The translations under genes and the position numbers were made by a program. The notes below the pieces were generated by a model. That model worked only from the letters and a program-made list of their open reading frames with translations. It searched no databases and was not told the origin of the DNA. A DNA stretch of 64,000 nt from Chloracidobacterium sp. (GTDB taxonomy: Bacteria; Acidobacteriota; Blastocatellia; Pyrinomonadales; Pyrinomonadaceae), in assembly GCA_016720705.1 (NCBI GenBank), contig JADKKB010000007.1:1116001-1180000 (forward strand), given 5' to 3'. Shown here piece after piece: positions 54,405-61,231 of this stretch; the first letter of the stretch is position 1, and each line of letters begins with the position of its first letter.

Positions 54405-55790
54405 TCATTTGCGACCTTGACGAGCTTTTCGCCAGTAAGCCTCTACGAAATTCCGGGTCGCCGTAGTGGCTAGGACTGTTACAACAAGCGTAATTGTTGA
54501 TACGGCAAACAACTCGATGAGAACTTCTAGCCTTGTTTCAGCCATCGGGAGGAATAATCGCATAGTGCCCGCTACGCCTCCAGCGACAATTAATGGCGCA
54601 AAAAAGTCCTTGAGATACCAACGAGTTTTCTCACCCCGTAGTATTCGTCTATGCATCATATGAACCATAATAGGAATAAAGATAGCAGTTAGAATAGCCC
54701 ATCCCGCCGCCCCGCCAATTGCTCCGTAAGTATAGACCCCGAAAACAATCGCTGGAGTCACAAACACAACCAAAGCAATGCCAACCTTAAAGACCAACGA
54801 CGTCCAGCCATGTGCGAGTTGGAGGAAATGAAGGGGCCACATCGAAGCGTTAAGCCCTGACCCCAGAGCTATGAGAGTCAAAATCAAGAATGTGTTCGTT
54901 GCAATCTCCCGATTCCCGGTCCATACAAACAATATCTCGTACGAAAAGAAAACGATTACGGCTGTTACCGGAAATACGATAGCCGAAACCGTTTCACAAC
55001 TACGGTGATAAAACTCGGTAAGGGCATTTTCATTTTTCGCAGAAATTAGCCGAGCAAACTCCGGATATACTGCGTGAGATAATGGCCCAACGAACATTAC
55101 AATAGACGTTGACGCAATAGTTACCGCAAGCATGTAATAGCCGAAATGCTCAAGATCGACCATCCGGCTAAGTATTAACTTATCCGTTTGATTTAGGATC
55201 AAACTCAAAACCGAAATACCGGACACTCCAGCAGCGAATCGCCAAATCTTACTGAAAATATCCCATTTGAATTGACCTGGCATGCCGTCTGGAAGGCTTC
55301 GTCCCATTGTGGACATCAAGAGCAAAAGCTGCAAAACGATTACAAAGGTTTGCCATAACAAAAACGCCTGAATTGTTTGCGATATAAATATAAGAACTAT
55401 CAACGCCCCAACTGATCGTAGCGTAGCGCAAATCCCATTGATGACGCTTAAGAGTACCTGCTTTTGTAAGCCCATCAGCCCGCCGGCGTAGAAATTGATC
55501 GAAAACTGGATTGCAATATTTACGCCGATGATATGGAGAGCCTGTGTTACGGTTTCAAGGCTCAGTTCCTTCGGATGAATCCAATATTGAGCAATGACCG
55601 GTGCCAGGATGGATAGGACTGTCGCGATTGCAAATGCTGATATCCAGTTCGGAATTGAAAGCGTTCGGGAAACATTGTGCATTTCCTGAGTCGAGTTGGG
55701 TAGCCCTGAGAGCCGTGCGAGTTCGCGGTTTATCGTCGACGAAATTCCTAAATCGAGCAGAGCAACAAACGATTGTAGCGTTGTGAACAC
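54405..55790 (-). CDS. Wzx-like polysaccharide flippase with unclear start
   Basis: 461 residues if begun at GTG 55790, but the same frame continues upstream with convincing protein: LPGNVWAALLNIIAVPFYLH, then FIGIESYGLVG, up to about 55886. Before that the frame has no ATG, GTG or TTG until a TAA. An extra base in the seven-C run (minus strand, 55888-55894) would connect a GTG start at about 55900. The protein has some 12 membrane helices of the MATE/MOP type (AVTIASTSIVMFVGPLSHAV, KVGIALVVFVTPAIVFGVYT). It flips lipid-linked repeat units across the inner membrane and is the first gene of the cluster. Confidence 0.85.
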   Translation of the reverse strand: MFTTLQSFVALLDLGISSTINRELARLSGLPNSTQEMHNVSRTLSIPNWISAFAIATVLSILAPVIAQYWIHPKELSLETVTQALHIIGVNIAIQFSINFYAGGLMGLQKQVLLSVINGICATLRSVGALIVLIFISQTIQAFLLWQTFVIVLQLLLLMSTMGRSLPDGMPGQFKWDIFSKIWRFAAGVSGISVLSLILNQTDKLILSRMVDLEHFGYYMLAVTIASTSIVMFVGPLSHAVYPEFARLISAKNENALTEFYHRSCETVSAIVFPVTAVIVFFSYEILFVWTGNREIATNTFLILTLIALGSGLNASMWPLHFLQLAHGWTSLVFKVGIALVVFVTPAIVFGVYTYGAIGGAAGWAILTAIFIPIMVHMMHRRILRGEKTRWYLKDFFAPLIVAGGVAGTMRLFLPMAETRLEVLIELFAVSTITLVVTVLATTATRNFVEAYWRKARQGRK

Positions 55791-55995
55791 GCCAACGAGG
55801 CCGTAACTCTCAATTCCGATAAAATGGAGATAAAATGGAACCGCAATTATATTTAATAATGCCGCCCAGACATTCCCAGGGAGGTTTGGGGGGGAGACAC
55901 AAAGAGGCCAAAGCTTGATTATAGCAGAATAAGTTCGCCCAAAATAATATTAACCCCGGCCGAAAATCCACGCAAGAACGCCCCAATCTGGGTTC

Positions 55996-56008
55996 GGGGG
56001 GGGGGGGG
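55996..56008 (+). repeat. Run of 13 G
   Basis: An uninterrupted G13 in noncoding DNA about 100 bases upstream of the flippase coding region. It is prone to length change in replication and to miscalls in sequencing. Confidence 0.7.
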
Positions 56009-56092
56009 AGGAGATGGGCCGGCAGGTCTCGCCCATCTGCTCGAGCTCCGGTTGAAGTGTATTTTTAGCAACGGTTAGAGTCAAGGCGCATT

Positions 56093-56218
56093 CGGGAATG
56101 GTGGATCGGGAATGGTGAATCGTTATTCGTGAATCGTGAATGGTGAATCGGGAATGGTGAATCGGGGATCGGGAATGGTGAATCGTTATTCGTGAATCGT
56201 GAATGGTGAATGGAGAAT
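56093..56218 (+). repeat. Tandem heptad array, 18 units (consensus SGKGAAT)
   Basis: Reads in exact 7-base steps: CGGGAAT, GGTGGAT, CGGGAAT, GGTGAAT, CGTTATT, CGTGAAT and so on. A 45-base block (56104-56148) recurs exactly at 56167-56211, nine units later (63 bp). A further six to seven units follow at 56227-56275 after a G-rich break. Confidence 0.9.
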
Positions 56219-56226
56219 GGGGGGGC

Positions 56227-56275
56227 AGTGAATCGTGAATCGTGAATCGTGAATGGTGAATCGTGACTCGTGACG
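56227..56275 (+). repeat. Second heptad array, about 7 units
   Basis: AGTGAAT, then CGTGAAT three times, GGTGAAT, CGTGACT, CGTGACG. Same unit and direction as the array before it. Confidence 0.85.
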
Positions 56276-56631
56276 AGTGTCAGACGGAAGGGACAATGGG
56301 AGTGTGGGAGTAGAGGGAGTGGGCGAGAAAGGGAGATGAGGAGAGAATGGGGAAAGTGCGCGGGTTTTGGGGCGAAATGCGATGAAATAGCGGGAGTTTG
56401 GCGCAGTATCGCGGCGAAACGTGCCCGTTTAGGTCAGAAACTCGGGCAATCTCGGGCAAAATGCGCGCGTTTTGGCCGGAATTGGCGTTAAAACGGGGGT
56501 GGATCGTGTAGTTTTTGGCGGTTTTTGTCGCACGGTCGGGCGTCGATGCGCTAAAAGCAAGCCCGGCGAATGAGCGGTCAAGCAAAACTGTCACATATTT
56601 TTTTGTTGCACAGATGAAATAATGCTTGACA

Positions 56632-56661
56632 CGTGCAATTTAGTAATGCTACATTTGTTAT
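56632..56661 (+). promoter_or_regulatory. Sigma-70 promoter for the heptad-flanked gene
   Basis: TTGACA (about 56633-56638) is followed after 17 bases by CTACAT, or after 18 bases by TACATT with an extended TG just before it (AATGCTACATT). The consensus -35 is exact. The region is clearly AT-richer than its surroundings. A leader of about 65 bases leads to AAGGAG (56711-56716) before the ATG. Confidence 0.7.
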
Positions 56662-56728
56662 AGATTACGTTATAGACGTTTCTTACATAAACAAATACAC
56701 AATAGACAACAAGGAGAATAAATAAGAT

Positions 56729-57346
56729 ATGGACTACAGAAAATTGGGCGATCTCGATCTGGCGGGTTTCGCCGGCAACGTACTTACACAATTGGGCGGC
56801 ACGACGCTCGCGGCAGTGGACAGCCACTTGACAGCCTCGCTAGCGACCTCGTTCGGCAGCCTGCCTACCGACCTCGAGACCGAGGCGGCCGCTGCTGCGG
56901 TCGCCCGCGACGCAAGCCTTGCGGCCGTCGCACAAAAAAATCTGACCCGGCGTGCGGTGATGGCACTGCTCAAGCAGGTTCGCGATACGCTGATCGCCAG
57001 CAACGCGCCAAAGGATCAGTATGCTATCGCCGGATTTGACTACCCCGATCTGGTGCCGACGGCCTACACGGCCCAGGACCCGACGAACCTGTCGGCATTT
57101 GGCTATTCGAATGGGGTGATCACTATGCGATTTACGGGCAATAACAAGCCGGGCCGCGTGGTGTATGAGATATGGCGGCGCCACGGCGATACGGTCGACT
57201 GGGGCATCCACGCCCTTACACGCCGCCAGCGGCACGTCGATACGCCCGTCACGCCCGGCCAGTACTATGAGTACAAGGTCCGCGCCGTCGGAGCCAAATC
57301 GGTCTCAAATTTTTCGAACTCAGCGGTCGTTTACGGATCGGTGTAG
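56729..57346 (+). CDS. Small protein with FN3-like C-terminal domain, in a repeat-flanked cassette
   Basis: 205 residues, no signal peptide. The first half is alpha-helical and Ala-rich (AVDSHLTASLATSFG, ETEAAAAAVARDASLAAVAQ, RRAVMALLKQVRDTLIASNA). The second is a beta sandwich (VITMRFTGNNKPGRVVYEIW, RRQRHVDTPVTPGQYYEYKV, RAVGAKSVSNFSNSAVVYG) with the PGQYYEYKVRAVGAKSVSN pattern of fibronectin type III domains. AAGGAG and an exact -35 support high expression. Heptad arrays lie on both sides and a terminator after. Function is unknown; the layout suggests a binding or structural protein. Confidence 0.8.
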   Translation: MDYRKLGDLDLAGFAGNVLTQLGGTTLAAVDSHLTASLATSFGSLPTDLETEAAAAAVARDASLAAVAQKNLTRRAVMALLKQVRDTLIASNAPKDQYAIAGFDYPDLVPTAYTAQDPTNLSAFGYSNGVITMRFTGNNKPGRVVYEIWRRHGDTVDWGIHALTRRQRHVDTPVTPGQYYEYKVRAVGAKSVSNFSNSAVVYGSV

Positions 57347-57353
57347 GTGGGGT

Positions 57354-57430
57354 CGGGGATCGTGAATGGTGGATCGGGAATCGGGAATCGGGAATCGTGA
57401 ATGGTGAGTCGGGAATGGAGAATGGAGAAT
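57354..57430 (+). repeat. Downstream heptad array, 11 units
   Basis: CGGGGAT, CGTGAAT, GGTGGAT, CGGGAAT three times, CGTGAAT, GGTGAGT, CGGGAAT, GGAGAAT twice. It starts 7 bases after the stop codon of the small gene and ends exactly where the terminator stem begins. Same consensus and direction as the upstream arrays. Confidence 0.9.
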
Positions 57431-57466
57431 GGGGCGACGGGCTTTTTAGGCCCTTCGCCCCATTTT
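57431..57466 (+). terminator. Terminator after the heptad-flanked gene
   Basis: GGGGCGACGGGC (57431-57442) pairs with GCCCTTCGCCCC (57450-57461), one mismatch in 12, loop TTTTTAG, followed by ATTTT. It also marks the end of the minus-strand complex III operon side, though the T-run suits the plus strand better. Confidence 0.65.
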
Positions 57467-57552
57467 GATAAATACCGTGGTTGATTCGATCTGGGCGAGA
57501 CGCTCATAGACCGTTCGAGATCGGCGTTGGCGTCCGGGGCCGGATCAGGCGA

Positions 57553-58707
57553 CTATTTCTCTTGCCACATACTCTCGGTAATGTACGGGTCACCGGTCGG
57601 GATCATATTATCTGCCTTTAGATTTTTGACAAACGTCAGCAGGAATATAGCGGCAAAGCCGATCGGCAGGGCAATGTCGACAAATCCGATCGACGGGGTC
57701 TGTGTAAATGGCGGAAAGATCAATACGTACAGATCCACCCAACGCCCGACCAGAATAATGCCACAGGCCGCGAGCATCCAATTCTCATTAGATTTGACGC
57801 TACGCCTGATCAGCATCAGAAACGGTATCACCCAATTTAGAAAGAGGCTTAGGAAAAACACGTTTGACCAGCCCTCGGTGGAGGTGCGTGTGACGTAATA
57901 GATCGTTTCCTCGGGAATATTTGCGTAATAGATAAGCAGGTATTGGCAAACCCAAATATATGCCCAGAATGTCGTAAAGCCGAAAACGAGTATGCCGAGC
58001 GCGTGCATCTGCCGGTCACCGACTTCCTTTAGAAATCCGCGGCGGCGTAGCAATATCACCAGTATAGTTATCGTCGCACTGCCGCCGAGCAGCACACCCG
58101 CCATATGATAAAAGGCGTAGATGGTGCTGAAAAACATCGGCTCGATCGACATTATCCAGTCAAATACGGCAAAGGTAAACGTAATGGCAAAGGTAGCGAT
58201 GAAGATCGAGGAATAGGTCTTATTCTTATTGGTATGGCTGATGTTGCCGTCGGCGTCCTGCCGCAGCGACTCGCGCCGCATCAGATAGGTCAGGATTATC
58301 CACACTGCCAGAAATACGACCATTCTGGTAAAAAAGAAACCCTGGCTCAAGTATGCATTCTTAAACGTCAACTCGTGGCCGTTGTGCGAATAGGTTTTGC
58401 TTGTCCATTCGTAGATCGCTGACCGGCCAAAAAATATGAGCAGCATCGATATGGCACCGATCGGCAAGTAGCCCATCATCGCCTCGGGCACGCGGCGGAC
58501 CACGGTGGCCCAACCCGCGTTGGCGACATAGTTGATGGCCACAAAAACGGCCCCGCCTAGTGCAAGCGTCAGAAAGTAGAATGAGTTTTGCAAAAATGAC
58601 TGCCAAAACCTTTCGCCGTACAACAGGCCGAAGATAACACCCGCGATGCCTATGGCGATACAAGCGTATAGGATATTTCTCTCTTTGGATGTGATGAAGG
58701 TATTCAT
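57553..58707 (-). CDS. actF: Alternative complex III subunit ActF (quinone-site membrane protein)
   Basis: 384 residues with about ten membrane helices, related to NrfD/PsrC-type ActC but smaller. The start MNTFITSKERNILYACIAIG, GGAVFVAINYVANAGWATVV and RRVPEAMMGYLPIGAISMLL are typical ActF. It forms, with ActC, the quinol-side part of the quinol:electron-acceptor oxidoreductase in the inner membrane. It starts 3 bases after actE and is the last gene of the operon in this window; no oxidase genes follow before the repeat island. Confidence 0.92.
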   Translation of the reverse strand: MNTFITSKERNILYACIAIGIAGVIFGLLYGERFWQSFLQNSFYFLTLALGGAVFVAINYVANAGWATVVRRVPEAMMGYLPIGAISMLLIFFGRSAIYEWTSKTYSHNGHELTFKNAYLSQGFFFTRMVVFLAVWIILTYLMRRESLRQDADGNISHTNKNKTYSSIFIATFAITFTFAVFDWIMSIEPMFFSTIYAFYHMAGVLLGGSATITILVILLRRRGFLKEVGDRQMHALGILVFGFTTFWAYIWVCQYLLIYYANIPEETIYYVTRTSTEGWSNVFFLSLFLNWVIPFLMLIRRSVKSNENWMLAACGIILVGRWVDLYVLIFPPFTQTPSIGFVDIALPIGFAAIFLLTFVKNLKADNMIPTGDPYITESMWQEK

Positions 58708-58710
58708 AGG

Positions 58711-59280
58711 CTAGTTCTTAACCTCCGCTTGCAATTGGCGAATATATAGAACCAATTTCCAACGGTCGTCGGCCGAGACCTGCGATTCGTGCGGCGGCAT
58801 ATTCAGACGTCCGCGCGTGATGATGTAAAACAATTCGCCGTCGCGTAACGCCCGCGATGTATCGGTCTTATATGATGGAGGATTGGGGTATTTGGGGATC
58901 ACGGGGCCGTCGCCCATACCGGTAGCACCGTGGCAAACGACACAGTTGTTGTCAAAGACGTATTTTCCGCGTGCGATATTTTCCGGCGACGCCTCAAATG
59001 GATTGGTCAGTTCCTTGCCGGCACGGATCGATTCCTCGGGTGACGTGGCGTAATGGAACGGCATAGATCCACGCGGGATAGTTCCGGCGACCGGCGGCTG
59101 ATCCGTCCCGCCCTTGGGCAGTATCGGATTAGCGGTCTGCGAGCGGTACGCGGGCGAATCGCCCATCTGGGTCGGATATTCGCGATTGCGTTGTGTCACA
59201 TCGCGGCTTAGAGCCCACATCCCGCCGACAACGACGATCGGCAGCAGAATATACGCGAGCGTTGTAAGAGTTCGATTCAT
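58711..59280 (-). CDS. actE: Alternative complex III cytochrome c subunit ActE
   Basis: 189 residues, membrane-anchored at the N-terminus (LTTLAYILLPIVVVGGMWAL). One c-type heme motif C113-V-V-C116-H117 (NNCVVCHGATGMGDG) with a distal methionine likely Met161 in RGRLNMPPHES. It carries electrons from the iron-sulfur subunit to the terminal oxidase or soluble carriers on the periplasmic face. The ATG overlaps the actD stop by 4 bases. A single-heme ActE fits the family; ActA, the multiheme subunit, would lie outside the window with the rest of actB. Confidence 0.93.
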   Translation of the reverse strand: MNRTLTTLAYILLPIVVVGGMWALSRDVTQRNREYPTQMGDSPAYRSQTANPILPKGGTDQPPVAGTIPRGSMPFHYATSPEESIRAGKELTNPFEASPENIARGKYVFDNNCVVCHGATGMGDGPVIPKYPNPPSYKTDTSRALRDGELFYIITRGRLNMPPHESQVSADDRWKLVLYIRQLQAEVKN

Positions 59281-59813
59281 TCGAGGTCTCCTTGGATGAC
59301 TTTCTCCGCGTTGTACTTTTCAAATATTTGGGCTGCCTTTTCCGGATCAAAGCTCGCGGCGGTTTGCTGTAGCACCAGAACAAAGCGGTCATCATTGACA
59401 CCCTCAAAACTAATGCGTTTGCTAAAGGGCCATAGTCCGCACACGATAAACAAGGTCAGGACCGATGTCAGGCCCGCAAACAATACCGTTAGCTCAAACG
59501 TGACCGGAACAAATAACAGCGGCGTCGAGAACGGCTTGCCGCCGATATTGAGTGCCCAGTCATAGGCCGATGTCCAGATCTGGGTAATGATGGCCGTCAG
59601 CAGTCCGACGACGCCGCCGGCAAATGCCGCCCACGTGATCCGCGATGGCTTTTGCCCGACCGCCTTATCCATTCCGTGGATCGGAAAGGGCGAATACACA
59701 TCGTAGATATCCAAGCCCCGCAACCGAGCCTCGGCCGCACTCGCTTTTAGATCATCTTCGTTCGTAAAATAGCCGGCGGTATAGCGAACGCGTTTGTTTT
59801 TAGTGTTTCGCAT
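59277..59813 (-). CDS. actD: Alternative complex III subunit ActD (DUF3341)
   Basis: 178 residues. A cytoplasmic beta-alpha N-terminal part (YTAGYFTNEDDLKASAAEAR, LRGLDIYDVYSPFPIHGMDK) is followed by two membrane helices (WAAFAGGVVGLLTAIITQIW, VTFELTVLFAGLTSVLTLFI). Exactly this layout defines ActD. It overlaps the actC stop by 14 bases at its start and actE by 4 bases at its end, so translation is coupled. Confidence 0.93.
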   Translation of the reverse strand: MRNTKNKRVRYTAGYFTNEDDLKASAAEARLRGLDIYDVYSPFPIHGMDKAVGQKPSRITWAAFAGGVVGLLTAIITQIWTSAYDWALNIGGKPFSTPLLFVPVTFELTVLFAGLTSVLTLFIVCGLWPFSKRISFEGVNDDRFVLVLQQTAASFDPEKAAQIFEKYNAEKVIQGDLE

Positions 59814-61230
59814 ATCTTAAAACCCCCTTTATTTCGCTGGTGGCAATTATCGGGAATATCCTTAGGAACAACAGAAACGCCGTAAAGAATAGTCCAAAAC
59901 TACCGATCAGCAACCCGATCTCGACCGGACTCGGGATGTAGTAGGTCCAACTCGACGGCAGATAGTCGCGATGCAGGCTGACCATAATGATCACGAACCG
60001 CTCAAACCACATACCGAGATTTACAAATAGCGTGAGCACAAAAATCATCGGGATCGAGCGTCGCAGACGCTTGAACCACAGGAGTTGCGGTATCAGTGCG
60101 TTGCAGGTAAACATTATCCAGTAGCCCCAGGCGTACGGGCCGAACAAGCGGTTTATGATCATAAATAGCTCGCTCGGGCTACCGCTGTAAAAGCCTATAA
60201 AGAGCTCGGTCAAATATGACAGTCCGACGATCGAACCGGTGAGGAGCGTCACCTTGCACATCTTTTCAAAGTGATCGATGGTCAGGTAATTTTCCAGATG
60301 CATTATCTTGCGCACCAGGATCATCAGGGTCATCACCATTGCAAAACCCGAAAATATGGCACCGGCTACAAAGTAGGGCGGAAAGATGGTTGAGTGCCAA
60401 CCCGGGATCACCGAGGTCGCAAAGTCAAAGCTAACGATGCTGTGAACCGAAAGTACGAGCGGCGTTGCCAGTGCGGCGAGGATGCCGTAAACGGTCTCGT
60501 AGCGCCACCAGGTCCGATTTGAACCGTTCCAGCCGAGGCTCAGGATCGTGTAAAATTTCTTTCGCCACTTTATTTTTGATCGATCTCGGGCCGTCGCAAT
60601 GTCAGGTAGTAATCCGAGGTACCAAAACACCAGCGAGATAGTGAAATACGTTGAAATTGCAAAAAAGTCCCAGAGCAGCGGCGACCGAAAATTGACCCAG
60701 AGCGACCCGCGTGTGTTGGGATACGGCAGAAACCAATAGAAGAGCCACGGCCGCCCCATATGTATGATCGGGAAAAGGCCCGCGCACATCACGGCGATCA
60801 GTGTCATCGCCTCGGCCGAACGATTGATCGAGGTTCGCCATTTCTGATTAAAAAGATAGAGGATCGCTGAGATAAACGTTCCGGCGTGGCCGATACCGAT
60901 CCAGAAAACAAAATTGGTAATATCGAAAGCCCAACCGACGGTCCGGTTCAGGCCCCAGGTGCCGATTCCGATCGTGACCGTCAGATAACCCGCAATGACC
61001 CCAACGGTCAATAGCGTCACGGCGATGCCAAATGCGATCCACCACCCGGTCCCGGCCTTGCGTTCGTGTATCAGATTGATGTCGTTAGAGACATCAGCAT
61101 AGGTTCTGTCGCCTGTGACGAGCGGATCACGGATCGGCGCAACGACCGCGTGCTCCGTTATTCGCGCCACCTCGTCGCGCAACCTGATCTCATCTCTCGA
61201 TAGATCGATTTGTTCGAGCGTCATTGCCAT
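59800..61230 (-). CDS. actC: Alternative complex III subunit ActC (NrfD/PsrC-like)
   Basis: 476 residues, about ten membrane helices (WIAFGIAVTLLTVGVIAGYL, FWIGIGHAGTFISAILYLFN). WIGIGHAGTFIS contains the conserved His, and SVHSIVSFDFATSVIPGWHS the second characteristic loop. It binds quinol and is thought to take part in proton translocation in the inner membrane. It follows actB by one base and overlaps actD. Length matches known ActC. Confidence 0.95.
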   Translation of the reverse strand: MAMTLEQIDLSRDEIRLRDEVARITEHAVVAPIRDPLVTGDRTYADVSNDINLIHERKAGTGWWIAFGIAVTLLTVGVIAGYLTVTIGIGTWGLNRTVGWAFDITNFVFWIGIGHAGTFISAILYLFNQKWRTSINRSAEAMTLIAVMCAGLFPIIHMGRPWLFYWFLPYPNTRGSLWVNFRSPLLWDFFAISTYFTISLVFWYLGLLPDIATARDRSKIKWRKKFYTILSLGWNGSNRTWWRYETVYGILAALATPLVLSVHSIVSFDFATSVIPGWHSTIFPPYFVAGAIFSGFAMVMTLMILVRKIMHLENYLTIDHFEKMCKVTLLTGSIVGLSYLTELFIGFYSGSPSELFMIINRLFGPYAWGYWIMFTCNALIPQLLWFKRLRRSIPMIFVLTLFVNLGMWFERFVIIMVSLHRDYLPSSWTYYIPSPVEIGLLIGSFGLFFTAFLLFLRIFPIIATSEIKGVLRYAKH

Positions 61231-61231
61231 C

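Larger units (their letters stand above)
55887..56728. other. 840-base repeat-rich intergenic island
   Basis: Contains a G13 homopolymer (55996-56008), heptad arrays (56093-56268) and a 345-base GC-rich stretch (56280-56600) with no credible gene; the frames there are low in codon bias. A promoter follows at 56632-56661. The region may include an assembly or recombination junction. Confidence 0.5.

Noticed and set aside
56093..56275. Possible CRISPR array
   Set aside because: Units are 7 bp in direct tandem without spacers, and no cas genes are near.
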